A stretch of DNA of 64,000 bases from Microbacterium pumilum. GTDB lineage: Bacteria > Actinomycetota > Actinomycetes > Actinomycetales > Microbacteriaceae. Numbering within the stretch: position 1 is the stretch's first letter; every line of letters begins with the position of its first letter. The stretch lies in the NCBI RefSeq assembly GCF_039530225.1, contig NZ_BAAAOH010000001.1, forward strand, positions 2,232,001-2,296,000, written 5' to 3'. Shown piece after piece: positions 48,318 to 56,766 of this stretch. The translations under genes and the position numbers were made by a program. The notes under the pieces are model-generated. The model was not told where the DNA came from and made no database searches. It saw nothing but the letters and a program-made list of their open reading frames with translations.

Positions 48318-49184
48318 ATGGCCAGATCCGTCATCGTCGCGATCATCTTCGCGACCGGTCTCGTCCTCGGAGTCGGAGGGACGATCGTCTCGCACAGCAC
48401 GGCGATCGTGCCGAGCGTCGAGAGCCCGGTTCCCCGTCCGCCGGGGACGCCCGAAGGCGCTCGAGAGCCGGATGCCGTGGCCGTCGCGCTCGCGCCGCCG
48501 CCCATCCAGCGGCGCCCTCAGGCAGAGACCACCTTCGTCCCGATCTCGCCGTGCCGCATCGCAGACACGCGCGTCGCCGGCGGAGCGATCGCGGCGAATG
48601 CGACCCGAGCCTTCTATGTCCAGGGCACGAGCGGCTTCCTTCCTCAGGGCGGCACGGTGGGTGGCTGCGACATACCGGCGGGCGCTACCGCGGTGGCGCT
48701 GTCGGCAGCGGTGACTGACGCCGGCGCCGCCGGCAACATGACGGCCTATCCCACGGGAGGATCCAGCGGATCCGGCTTCATCAACGTCACTCCCGGCCAG
48801 GTGACGCGGGCGAGCGGGACGTTCGCCATCGCCCCATCCGGAAAGTCGCTCACGGTGCGCAATCGATCCGGGGCGCCCGCGGGCATCGTGCTGGATGTCC
48901 AGGGGTACTACGTGCCGCCGCTGGAGGCGATGATCGATCCCGCGGGAACCCCCTACTCCGGCTCCAGTCGGGTGCTCGGTGCGACGCAGGTGAGCACCGG
49001 CGTCTACGACGTCAGGTTCGACCGACAGGTCGTCTACTGCAGCGTCGTCGCGTCGACCTACTTCTCGCAGTTCACTGTCTCGACCGACACCTACCTCTGG
49101 GCGGATGACCGGGTGCGGGTGAAAATCACCACTGCCACGGGAGCGCCCGTGAACGAGTACTTCTACATCATCGTCTCGTGCTGA
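48318..49184 (+). CDS. Secreted cell-surface protein
   Basis: A 288-residue exported protein: signal or anchor helix (ARSVIVAIIFATGLVLGVGGTIVS), a Pro-rich linker, then a beta domain that opens with TTFVPISPCRIADTR, a motif found in many actinobacterial surface proteins, and a second, C-terminal domain (STGVYDVRFDRQVVYCSVVASTYF...YIIVSC) with likely disulfide cysteines. AGGAAGG is upstream of ATG 48318. A paralogous scrap of the last domain follows at 49189. Role unknown. Confidence 0.75.
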   Translation: MARSVIVAIIFATGLVLGVGGTIVSHSTAIVPSVESPVPRPPGTPEGAREPDAVAVALAPPPIQRRPQAETTFVPISPCRIADTRVAGGAIAANATRAFYVQGTSGFLPQGGTVGGCDIPAGATAVALSAAVTDAGAAGNMTAYPTGGSSGSGFINVTPGQVTRASGTFAIAPSGKSLTVRNRSGAPAGIVLDVQGYYVPPLEAMIDPAGTPYSGSSRVLGATQVSTGVYDVRFDRQVVYCSVVASTYFSQFTVSTDTYLWADDRVRVKITTATGAPVNEYFYIIVSC

Positions 49185-49188
49185 ACGG

Positions 49189-49284
49189 GTGCAGGTCCCG
49201 GGTGGTCACTTCGGAGCAGCCGCGGCGGGAACTCACACGGTGACGTTCGACCGACCGGTGGACCAGTGCGGTGTCGTGGTCAGG
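49189..49284 (+). pseudogene. Fragment homologous to the C-terminal domain of the upstream secreted protein
   Basis: The plus-strand frame starting at 49189 reads ...GTHTVTFDRPVDQCGVVV, which matches STGVYDVRFDRQVVYCSVVA in the preceding gene. The homology ends near 49284 within the stop of the leftward ald gene. This looks like a leftover domain copy from a duplication that was later truncated by the ald end. Confidence 0.5.
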
Positions 49285-50395
49285 TCAGGGCGCCGGTCAA
49301 CGACGTCAGTTCGACACCGTGAGCGGTGGCCACTCCGGCGTTGACGACCGCACCGCCGTGGGTGTTCAGCCCTGCGGCCAGTGCCGAGTCGGCACGCAGC
49401 GCTTCCTTCCACCCGCGCCGGGCGATCTGGCGGACGTAGGGAAGAGTTGCGTTCGTGAGCGCCGATGTCGACGTGTTGGGCACGGCGCCCGGCATGTTCG
49501 CGACGCAGTAGAACACGCTCCCGTGCACGGTGAAGGTGGGGTCGGCGTGGGTGGTCGGGCGGGTGTCTTCGAAGCAGCCGCCCTGGTCGACGGCGATGTC
49601 GACCAGTACACTGCCGGGCCGCATCCGCGAGACCATGTCGTTCGTCACGAGCTTCGGCGCCTTCGCACCCGGGATCAGCACCGATCCGATCACGAGGTCG
49701 GAGTCGACGACCGCGCGGTCGAGGTCGAGCGGGTTGGATGCGGCGGTCTTGACCCGTCCCTGGAAGTGGTCGTCGAGGTACCGAAGTCGCTGCACATTCG
49801 TGTCGAACACCGTGACGTCGGCTCCGAGACCGACTGCGATCACCGCGGCATTCGCACCCGCCACACCGCCGCCGATCACAGTGACGCGAGCGGGTCGGGT
49901 GCCGGGGACGCCCGACATCAGAAGGCCGAGTCCGCCCGCCGAGCGCATGAGCGTCGCCGCGCCGACGGTCGGGGCCAGTCGGCCCGCGACCTCGGACATC
50001 GGTGCGAGCAGCGGCAGGCCGCCCCCGGCCAGCTGAACCGTCTCGTACGCGATCGCGGTGACCCTGTCCGCCACCAGGCGGTCGGTCAGCGGACGGTCGG
50101 CGGCCAGATGCAGGTAGGTGAACAGCACGAGGTCGTCGCGGAAGTTGCCGTACTCGCTCGCGATCGGCTCCTTGACCTTGAGCAGCAGCTCCGCGCGGGC
50201 CCAGACATCGGCGGCGTCATCGAGCATCGTCGCTCCGGCGACTTCGTACTCGGAGTCGGGCATCGAAGAGCCGAGGCCCGCGCCGCGCTGTACGAACACC
50301 TCGTGGCCGGATGCGACCAGGTCGTACACCCCCGCGGGCGTCAAGGCCACGCGATACTCGTTGTTCTTGACCTCGGTGGGGACGCTGATCCTCAT
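49280..50395 (-). CDS. ald: Alanine dehydrogenase
   Basis: NAD-dependent L-alanine dehydrogenase of 371 residues, interconverting alanine and pyruvate plus ammonia. The N-terminal MRISVPTEVKNNEYRVALTPAGV and KVKEP contain substrate-binding Arg and Lys, and the Rossmann motif VIGGGVAGANAAVIAVGLGADVTVFD is in the centre; VANMPGAVPNTSTSALTNATLPY is the classical C-terminal signature. ATG 50395 is behind AAAGGA. It lies downstream of the asparaginase gene on the same strand, across a pair of competing hairpins. Confidence 0.96.
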   Translation of the reverse strand: MRISVPTEVKNNEYRVALTPAGVYDLVASGHEVFVQRGAGLGSSMPDSEYEVAGATMLDDAADVWARAELLLKVKEPIASEYGNFRDDLVLFTYLHLAADRPLTDRLVADRVTAIAYETVQLAGGGLPLLAPMSEVAGRLAPTVGAATLMRSAGGLGLLMSGVPGTRPARVTVIGGGVAGANAAVIAVGLGADVTVFDTNVQRLRYLDDHFQGRVKTAASNPLDLDRAVVDSDLVIGSVLIPGAKAPKLVTNDMVSRMRPGSVLVDIAVDQGGCFEDTRPTTHADPTFTVHGSVFYCVANMPGAVPNTSTSALTNATLPYVRQIARRGWKEALRADSALAAGLNTHGGAVVNAGVATAHGVELTSLTGALT

Positions 50396-50421
50396 CGTGT
50401 GATCCTTTCCGCTCCGCCTTT

Positions 50422-50449
50422 GGAGCGCTCGCGCTCCTTGTGGGAGCGC
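50422..50449 (-). promoter_or_regulatory. Alternative hairpins between asparaginase and ald
   Basis: GGAGCGC (50422-50428), GCGCTCC (50431-50437) and GGAGCGC (50443-50449) can form two mutually exclusive 7-bp hairpins sharing the middle segment. They lie in the 56-base gap between two codirectional leftward genes. They may tune read-through into ald, or simply be a repeat. Confidence 0.45.
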
Positions 50450-50451
50450 CT

Positions 50452-51441
50452 CTAAAACGCGGGGCGGATCGCCCCGACATCCTGACCGCCGCCGGTGACC
50501 GACAGCGGAAGCAGCTTCATCGCATCGGAGACGTCCGATGCGGACAGGGAACCGGCGCGCTCGAGAAGGCGCAGCGCGACGGCGGTCGCGGCGCGGCCGC
50601 TGCCATCGAGCATCTTCAGCGCCACCGTGGTGCCGTCAGGGGCGACCATGACCATGACGCCCTCGGCACCGCCCTTGGCGAACACGCCGAGGCGTTCGGT
50701 GACGATCGTGTCGGCCCGGCCGGGACCATCGATCGTCCACGGGTTCGTGCGGACCGCCTGGACCATCACGCCGGCGCTTCGGTGGAGGGCGAACGGCGAC
50801 GTGGGCGAGGAGTTGCCGATGCGGTGGATCGCGCGTGCGAGACCGAACAGGCTCATCGCATACACCGGGGCGCCGCATCCGTCGATCGCCGTCGCGGCGG
50901 CCTTTTCGCCGATGAGACGTTCCACGACTTCGCGGATGTGAAGCTGCAGCGGATGCTCCGGGTCGAGGTATCCGGTGGTCGCCCAGCCGTTGGTCACGCA
51001 TGCCAGCAGCATCGCCGCATGCTTGCCCGAGCAGTTCATGCGGATCCGCGACGGTTCGGAGTGCTCGCGCACCAGTTCGTCACGGGTGGCGGTGTCGCCC
51101 GGCCAGGATGCAGGGCACCCGAGCGACTCTTCGCCGAGCCCTGCGACATCCAGGATGTCGCGCACGACTGCGACGTGGCGGTCGGTGCCGGAGTGGCTCG
51201 CTGTCGCGAGCCCGAGACGCTCACCGTCGAGGGGTGCGCCCGCCGCCAGGCAGGCGAGCGCCTGCAGCGGCTTCAGGCTCGAGCGCGGCAGGACGAGCGA
51301 TGCCGGGTCGCCGAGCCGTGCGGCGACGGTTCCGTCCGCGGCGAGGACGATCGCGATTCCGGTGTGGCGCGACTCCACGAACCCGCTGCGCTCGACGACT
51401 GCGAGTTCGACGGCGTCGGCTGCGGCGAAGGTCTGCGGCAC
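50452..51441 (-). CDS. Asparaginase (asparaginase II family)
   Basis: A 329-residue protein of the asparaginase_II family, distinct from E. coli AnsA/B. Conserved segments include ERSGFVESRHTG, LPRSSLKPLQALA, ATASHSGTDRHV, RMNCSGKHAAML and DGCGAPVYAMSL, together with a C-terminal GVMVMVAPDGTTVALKM. It hydrolyses asparagine to aspartate and ammonia. Start is GTG 51441. It precedes ald on the same strand with hairpins in between, consistent with an amino acid nitrogen group. Confidence 0.9.
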   Translation of the reverse strand: MPQTFAAADAVELAVVERSGFVESRHTGIAIVLAADGTVAARLGDPASLVLPRSSLKPLQALACLAAGAPLDGERLGLATASHSGTDRHVAVVRDILDVAGLGEESLGCPASWPGDTATRDELVREHSEPSRIRMNCSGKHAAMLLACVTNGWATTGYLDPEHPLQLHIREVVERLIGEKAAATAIDGCGAPVYAMSLFGLARAIHRIGNSSPTSPFALHRSAGVMVQAVRTNPWTIDGPGRADTIVTERLGVFAKGGAEGVMVMVAPDGTTVALKMLDGSGRAATAVALRLLERAGSLSASDVSDAMKLLPLSVTGGGQDVGAIRPAF

Positions 51442-51493
51442 CCGGCCAGCCTACCCGCCGGGAGGAGCGGATCCGCGTGACAGACTGTTGCGC

Positions 51494-51982
51494 ATGTTCG
51501 GCGAGCACCGTTACTCCCTCCGCACCACGTGGACCGGCGATCGCGGCACCGGCACGTCCGGATACCGCGACTACGATCGGTCGGCGACGATCGAGATCGA
51601 CGGCAAGCCTGCCCTCGCGGCATCCTCCGACAGGCCGTTCCGCGGGGACCCCGCCCGTTGGAACCCGGAAGACCTGCTGCTGGCCGCATTGAGTCAGTGC
51701 CATCTGCTGTCCTACCTGCACGCGTGCGTGAAGGCGGGCGTCGTCGTCGTCGCCTACGAGGATGACGCGGCCGGTCTCATGGTCGAGGACGGGCGCGGCG
51801 GCGGCGCTTTCATCGAGGTCGTGCTGCGACCCCGCGTGACGGTCGCCGACGCGTCGATGACGGATGCGGCGCTCGCCGCACATGTGCAGGCCCACGAGTG
51901 GTGCTTCATCGCGAACTCGGTGAACTTCCCGGTGCGCAACGAGCCGACGATCAGCGTCGCTCGTGTGGAAGAACCTGCTTGA
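51494..51982 (+). CDS. OsmC/Ohr family protein
   Basis: A 162-residue OsmC-like protein. The characteristic Cys residues are in LSQCHLLSYLHACVKAG and AHEWCFIANS, with DPARWNPEDLLLAAL before them. OsmC-family proteins reduce organic hydroperoxides with a Cys pair; this one has Cys in the QCH and WCFI motifs of the YhfA/OsmC class. CAGACT (51481-51486) lies seven bases before the ATG. The 3' end overlaps the convergent acyltransferase gene by 32 bases. Confidence 0.87.
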   Translation: MFGEHRYSLRTTWTGDRGTGTSGYRDYDRSATIEIDGKPALAASSDRPFRGDPARWNPEDLLLAALSQCHLLSYLHACVKAGVVVVAYEDDAAGLMVEDGRGGGAFIEVVLRPRVTVADASMTDAALAAHVQAHEWCFIANSVNFPVRNEPTISVARVEEPA

Positions 51983-52793
51983 TGCGCTCGATCGGGGTGT
52001 GCGCCGGCACCTCGTTGTAGGCGTTCGCGAGCTCCTGCCCCGAGAGGGCGTGGATCGCAGCCATGATGTCGTCCGTGGCGAGGCGCCGGGCCTTGCCGGA
52101 GGCCGCGGGTCCATGGTGCGCGAGGTCGAGCGGCTCGCCGAACCGCACCGTCACGCGATGCCTGAGCGACGGCACCTTCGCCCCGACGGGCATGACCTTG
52201 TCGGTGCCCACGAGCCCCACGGGCACGACGGGTGCGCCTGTCTGCAGCGCGAGGAACGCCACCCCCGTGCGTCCCTTGTAGAGACGCCCGTCGAGCGATC
52301 GGGTGCCCTCGGGGTAGAGCGCGACGGCCTTGCCCTGCTCGAGGAGGACGCGCTGCTGATCGAGCGCGTCGAGCGCGGCCTGTCCTGCGCCGCGCTGCAC
52401 CGGCACCGCGCCGATCGCGGTGAAGAACTCGCGAGACGCCCAGCCCGACATCCCCGTGCCCTCGAAGTAGCTCGCCTTGGCGAGAAAGTGCACCGGTCGC
52501 GGCGCAGCGACGGGGATCGCGATCGAATCGAGGAACGACATGTGGTTGCTTGCGAAGATGACCGGCCCGGTCTTGGGTACCGTCGATCGCCCCTCGATGT
52601 GCGGGCGATACACAACGCGTGCCAGCGGCCTGATGATGAACCGGCCGAGATAGTAGGTTGCTCCCATCGGACGCGCATCTTCGACCTCGTCAGTCGCGAC
52701 GACAGCGCTCGGCCCGGGCTCGGGCGACGGCTCGGGTACTGCGTCGGAACTCACGCGTCGAGGGTACTCCGGATTCCATTCCGGTACCGGCAT
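51951..52793 (-). CDS. 1-acyl-sn-glycerol-3-phosphate acyltransferase (PlsC family)
   Basis: A 280-residue acyltransferase of the glycerophospholipid pathway. The catalytic HX4D motif is NHMSFLD, with FPEGTRS-like YPEGTRS as the phosphate-binding block and GAPVVPVGLVG as block IV. An acidic N-terminus (about 1-40) precedes it. The ATG at 52793 has GGGAG upstream; a GTG at 52754 with TACCCT six bases before it is the leaderless alternative. Transfers a second acyl chain to lysophosphatidate. Confidence 0.9.
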   Translation of the reverse strand: MPVPEWNPEYPRRVSSDAVPEPSPEPGPSAVVATDEVEDARPMGATYYLGRFIIRPLARVVYRPHIEGRSTVPKTGPVIFASNHMSFLDSIAIPVAAPRPVHFLAKASYFEGTGMSGWASREFFTAIGAVPVQRGAGQAALDALDQQRVLLEQGKAVALYPEGTRSLDGRLYKGRTGVAFLALQTGAPVVPVGLVGTDKVMPVGAKVPSLRHRVTVRFGEPLDLAHHGPAASGKARRLATDDIMAAIHALSGQELANAYNEVPAHTPIERIKQVLPHERR

Positions 52794-52871
52794 GGCGGTC
52801 TCCCAGCGGGGACAAAGGAAACATAGGGAAGGATGGAGGCTTCCCCACTCCCTTCTTTCTCGAGGTTCACC

Positions 52872-53822
52872 GTGCGCATTCGCCCGCTCGCCGTCCTGTC
52901 CGTCGCCGCCCTGTCCGCAGTGCTGCTCGCAGGGTGCGCGTCATCCGGTTCCGGGGCCGACCCGTCGCCGTCCGCCGCCGACGTGGATCTCTGCGGGGCC
53001 GTGGCAGCGCCGGGCGAGGCATCCGATGCCGTCACCGTCGACGGCGACGTCGGAGCCCCCGCGACTGTGACGTTCGAGTCTCCGCTCGACGTGACCGCGA
53101 TCCAGAGCACGGTGGTCACCGAGGGCGAGGGCGACCCCGTCGTCGCAGGCGACCTCGTCTCGTACGCGCTGTCCGCCTTCAACGGCGACACGGGCGCAGA
53201 GCTGGGTTCATTCGGCTACGCCGACAGCCCGGTCCTCCCGCAGCAGATCTCGCCCGAGAGTCCGCTCGGCCAGATCCTCGGCTGCGCCACGCCCGGCACC
53301 CGAGTCGTCGCGACCTTCCCGGCAACCGAGGGGGGCACGAGCGAGGTCTATGTCGTCGACCTGCTGCGCGTCGTCCCGAACGCCGCGTGGGGCGAGCCGG
53401 AGGAGCCGGTGGCCGGCATGCCGACGGTGGAACTCGCCGATGACGGGGCGCCGACCGTGACGCTCCCGGACGGCGATATGCCCACCGAGTTCTCGAAGGC
53501 GACCCTCAAGAAGGGCGACGGACCGGTCGTCGCCGAGGGCGACGGCGTTCTCGTGCAGTACCACGGCGTCTCGTGGAACAGCGGGGAGGTGTTCGACGAG
53601 AGCTGGGGTGGTCAGCCGTTCTCGTTCACGGCCGGCAGCGGTGTCGTCCAGGGGTTCACCGACGCGGTCGTGGGTGAGACCGTCGGGTCGCAGGTCATCG
53701 CCGTGCTGCCCCCGTCGGTCGCTTACGGCGAAGGCGACATCAACGACAACGACCTCACCGGCCAGACCCTGGTCTTCGTGATCGACATCCTGGGTGTCCA
53801 GGCGGCCGCCGCGACGCAGTAG
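52872..53822 (+). CDS. FKBP-type peptidyl-prolyl isomerase lipoprotein
   Basis: A 316-residue exported lipoprotein: signal peptide RIRPLAVLSVAALSAVLLAGC with lipobox LAGC, then two FKBP-like halves. The first half (about residues 45-170, VVAGDLVSYALSAFNGDTGAELGSF) is degenerate, and the second (about 205-310, VLVQYHGVSWNSGEVFDESWGGQPFSFTAGSGVVQGFTDAVVGETVGSQV) keeps the FK506-binding Tyr, Phe, Asp and Trp-like positions. It is expected on the outer membrane leaflet assisting folding of secreted proteins. I start at GTG 52872 behind GAGG. Confidence 0.88.
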   Translation: MRIRPLAVLSVAALSAVLLAGCASSGSGADPSPSAADVDLCGAVAAPGEASDAVTVDGDVGAPATVTFESPLDVTAIQSTVVTEGEGDPVVAGDLVSYALSAFNGDTGAELGSFGYADSPVLPQQISPESPLGQILGCATPGTRVVATFPATEGGTSEVYVVDLLRVVPNAAWGEPEEPVAGMPTVELADDGAPTVTLPDGDMPTEFSKATLKKGDGPVVAEGDGVLVQYHGVSWNSGEVFDESWGGQPFSFTAGSGVVQGFTDAVVGETVGSQVIAVLPPSVAYGEGDINDNDLTGQTLVFVIDILGVQAAAATQ

Positions 53823-53835
53823 CGGTCGCGTCCCC

Positions 53836-53881
53836 CGAAGCCGTCGGCGACGAGTCTCGAGCTCGCGGACCGACGGCTTCG
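53836..53881 (+). terminator. Terminator hairpin after the FKBP gene
   Basis: CGAAGCCGTCGG (53836-53847) pairs perfectly with CCGACGGCTTCG (53870-53881); the inner part is AGCTCG-rich. It follows the stop of the FKBP gene by 13 bases. No T-run. Confidence 0.6.
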
Positions 53882-53898
53882 GCGTCTCGGCCCCTCGC

Positions 53899-53904
53899 TA
53901 GGCT
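53899..53904 (+). promoter_or_regulatory. -10 box of dxr (leaderless)
   Basis: TAGGCT lies six bases before the dxr ATG at 53911, so transcription should begin at or next to the start codon. No Shine-Dalgarno sequence is present. Confidence 0.55.
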
Positions 53905-53910
53905 GGTGCG

Positions 53911-54999
53911 ATGCGACGCGTGCTGATCCTCGGCTCAACCGGATCGATCGGCACCCAGGCACTCGACGTCATCCGCTCGAATCCCGGCCGATTCGAGGTC
54001 GTCGGGCTCTCTGCGGGGTCCAATCGCCCAGCGCTGGAGGCCCAGGCGACCGAGTTCGGTGTGGAGTACACCGCGATCGGCGCTGAAGAGGCCGAGCAGC
54101 TTGTGAGGGATGTCGAAGCCGACGTGGTCCTGAACGGCATCACCGGGTCGGTCGGCCTCGGCCCGACGCTCGCCGCCCTCGAGGCGGGGCGCATCCTGGC
54201 GCTCGCCAACAAGGAGTCCCTCATCGTCGGCGGCGATCTCGTGACCGCGCGCGCGCGTCCGGGCCAGATCGTGCCCGTCGACTCCGAGCACTCCGCCATC
54301 GCGCAGGCGCTGCGGTCCGGAGAGCCCGGCGAGGTGGGAAGGCTCGTGCTGACGGCATCCGGAGGTCCGTTCCGCGGCCGCTCGCGTGAGTCGCTCGCAG
54401 GCGTCACTCCGGCCGAGGCCCTCGCCCATCCGACATGGGACATGGGCCGAGTCGTCACCACCAACTCCGCGACCCTCGTCAACAAGGGCCTCGAGGTGAT
54501 CGAGGCGCACCTGCTCTTCGGTGTGCCCTATGGGAAAATCGACGTCGTCGTCCACCCGCAGTCGATCGTGCACTCCATGGTCGAGTTCGTCGACGGCTCG
54601 ACGATCGCCCAGGCCTCGCCCCCCGACATGCGTCTGCCGATCTCACTGGGGCTCGACTGGCCTCACCGGGTTGCGGGCGTGGGACGCCCGCTGGATTGGA
54701 GTGTCGCCTCATCGTGGACATTCGAGCCGCTCGATGAGGCCGCATTCCCTGCGGTACGCCTGGCGAAGCAGGTGGGACGCGCCCGCGGAACGTACCCGGC
54801 TGTGTTCAACGCCGCGAACGAGCAGGCTGTCGACGCATTCCACGAGGGCCGACTCACGTTCCCCGGAATCGTGGAGACGATCGATCGCATCGTCGACCTT
54901 CACGAGGAGCCGGCGGCCTTGACGCGCGAATCGCTCGCCGAAGCGGAGCGGTGGGCGAGGGATGCCGCAGACCGGGCGATCGTGAAAGCCGCTGGCTGA
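53911..54999 (+). CDS. dxr: 1-deoxy-D-xylulose-5-phosphate reductoisomerase
   Basis: DXR of 362 residues, the second enzyme of the MEP isoprenoid route. NADPH motif [15 protein letters not shown] at the N-terminus, [14 protein letters not shown] with the catalytic region, [13 protein letters not shown] metal-binding Asp/Glu, and [18 protein letters not shown] [18 protein letters not shown]. The pathway partner ispG lies at the right edge, with dxr 9.4 kb before it, the order of core isoprenoid genes common in Actinobacteria (dxr, site-2 protease, ispG). Confidence 0.96.
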   Translation: MRRVLILGSTGSIGTQALDVIRSNPGRFEVVGLSAGSNRPALEAQATEFGVEYTAIGAEEAEQLVRDVEADVVLNGITGSVGLGPTLAALEAGRILALANKESLIVGGDLVTARARPGQIVPVDSEHSAIAQALRSGEPGEVGRLVLTASGGPFRGRSRESLAGVTPAEALAHPTWDMGRVVTTNSATLVNKGLEVIEAHLLFGVPYGKIDVVVHPQSIVHSMVEFVDGSTIAQASPPDMRLPISLGLDWPHRVAGVGRPLDWSVASSWTFEPLDEAAFPAVRLAKQVGRARGTYPAVFNAANEQAVDAFHEGRLTFPGIVETIDRIVDLHEEPAALTRESLAEAERWARDAADRAIVKAAG

Positions 55000-55014
55000 C
55001 CGTCTCCGGGAGCG

Positions 55015-56637
55015 TCAGTCCTCGGGCGGGTACGGCACCGGCCAGTGCGGGTCTGGCACCGGCCACCCGGCGGCCTTGAGAGCCCGCCGGGCGAGCTCGC
55101 GAGCGGAGTACGGCGTGCGGACGCCTCGGATGTCGCGGTAGTCCTGATGGCCAGGACCGGCCCACAGGATCGCGTCGCCGTCTCCGACCAGCGCGACGGC
55201 TTCGATGATCGCCCGCTCGGGCGGCGAGAACTCGCGGATGTCGGCATCCGGCCGCGCATGCCGTGCACCTTCGATGAGCGTCGCGCGGATGGAATCGGTG
55301 TCCTCGAAGCGCGGGTGATGGTCGGTGATCACCAGGATGTCGCTGCCCTCAGCGCCGGCGCGGCCCATGTCGTGCCGCTTGGTCGCGTCACGATCGCCAT
55401 CCGCGCCGAACAGCATCAGCACTTTGCCGGGCGTCACCCGGCGGACAGCGGCGAGCGTCTTCTCGAAGGCGTCGGGGGAGTGGCCGAAGTCGACGTACAC
55501 CGCCGGACCTCGAGCACCCGAGACGAGTTCGGTGCGGCCGGGCAGGTACGCGTCGATCCGCCCGCCGTCCAGCGCCGCGACGAGGCGCTCCCACGCGAAG
55601 CCGCCCTCCAGGATCATGACGATGGAAAGGCCGGCGTTCGCGGCCATGTGGCGTCCGATCACCGGCACGACGGTGGTCAGCGAGCGCCCGTCGCGCGATG
55701 CGAGTCGGAACTCGGTGCCGTCCTGACGCTCGTCGAGGATCTCGACCACCCAGTCCGCCGCGGCGGCGGCCGCGGCATCCACCGCGATGGCCGGCGTTCC
55801 CACCGTGACCGTCGGCACCTCGCTTCGAGCGACCACCTCGGTGCCCGCGGCGGAGTCGAGGCATACCACTGCGCGACGCGACCGGTCGGGCAGGAACAGC
55901 GGCAGCTTGGCCTCGAAGTACTCGCGCATGTCGGCGTAGTCGTCGAGGTGGTCGTGGGTCAGATTCGTGAACCCGGCGACATCGAAGACGAGTCCGTCGA
56001 CGCGGCGTCGGCTGAGCGCCTGGGCGCTCACCTCGACGGCGACGGCCTCGACGCCCCGCTCGCGCATGAGCGCGAGCAGCGCGTGCATCTCGTACGCTTC
56101 GGGGGTGGTCAGGCGCGACACGATCACCTGCCCTGCGATGTGACGTTCGGCGGTCGACGAGAGGCCGGTCGTGACCCCCAGCTGGCCCAGGATGCCCTCG
56201 AGCAGGTGAACGACGCTGGTCTTGCCGTTCGTGCCGGTGGGGGCGAAGAGGATCGGCAGGTCGTCGTCGCGCCCGGTACCGTAGACCCACGCCGACAGCT
56301 CGCCGAGCAGTCCTCGAGGATCGTCCACGATGACCACCGGCAGCCCGCTCGCGGCGGCGCGGTCGGCACCTGCGGCATCCGTCACGATGGCGACCGCCCC
56401 CTTGGCGGCGGCGGCGGAGGCGAACTCGGCGCCATGGCGATTCGCACCGTGGACCGCGACGAAGACGTCGCCGGGTCGGAGGTCGGCCGTCGCCAGCGTC
56501 AGCCCGGCGAGTGCGACGTCCGCGGTGTCGCCGCGAACGCCCTCACCGAATCGGGCGGCCAGCTCGTCGAGCGAGTGGACGGGCGGTGCGTCCGGACGGA
56601 GCACGGGGGGCAGGTTCGAGGGCGCGTCGTTGGGCAT
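55015..56637 (-). CDS. MurE-like Mur ligase
   Basis: Mur ligase of 540 residues with the UDP-MurNAc-binding N-domain (VHSLDELAARF...), the ATP-binding domain and the C-terminal domain. The P-loop GTNGKT is at residues 135-140, the carbamylated Lys region is YFEAKLPLF, and late motifs are VDFGHSPD, FGADGDRDATKRHDMG and DHHPRFED. The amino acid specificity motif differs from the DNPR of meso-diaminopimelate enzymes. It is not in a division/cell-wall cluster but lies between dxr and the site-2 protease, on the opposite strand. It could add a diamino acid in peptidoglycan or act in another amide bond synthesis. Confidence 0.85.
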   Translation of the reverse strand: MPNDAPSNLPPVLRPDAPPVHSLDELAARFGEGVRGDTADVALAGLTLATADLRPGDVFVAVHGANRHGAEFASAAAAKGAVAIVTDAAGADRAAASGLPVVIVDDPRGLLGELSAWVYGTGRDDDLPILFAPTGTNGKTSVVHLLEGILGQLGVTTGLSSTAERHIAGQVIVSRLTTPEAYEMHALLALMRERGVEAVAVEVSAQALSRRRVDGLVFDVAGFTNLTHDHLDDYADMREYFEAKLPLFLPDRSRRAVVCLDSAAGTEVVARSEVPTVTVGTPAIAVDAAAAAAADWVVEILDERQDGTEFRLASRDGRSLTTVVPVIGRHMAANAGLSIVMILEGGFAWERLVAALDGGRIDAYLPGRTELVSGARGPAVYVDFGHSPDAFEKTLAAVRRVTPGKVLMLFGADGDRDATKRHDMGRAGAEGSDILVITDHHPRFEDTDSIRATLIEGARHARPDADIREFSPPERAIIEAVALVGDGDAILWAGPGHQDYRDIRGVRTPYSARELARRALKAAGWPVPDPHWPVPYPPED

Positions 56638-56754
56638 GGCGGATCCATCTTCTCATCCGGAGCGGGCCGCGCCGGCTGCGCACCTCCTCGATGCGGAGGC
56701 GGTGCCCTGGCCGCCGCGATCGCAGGTCACGGCGAACTCAAAGCCCAGTGCGGG

Positions 56755-56760
56755 TACCGT
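56755..56760 (+). promoter_or_regulatory. -10 box of site-2 protease gene (leaderless)
   Basis: TACCGT (TANNNT) at 56755-56760 stands six bases before GTG 56767, supporting that GTG as both transcription and translation start. Confidence 0.45.
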
Positions 56761-56766
56761 GAGCGT

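Noticed and set aside
55045..56766. Large N-terminal extension of the site-2 protease
   Set aside because: The open frame to 55045 is antisense to the MurE-like gene; the HEXXH helix is expected at the N-terminus and a TACCGT box supports GTG 56767.
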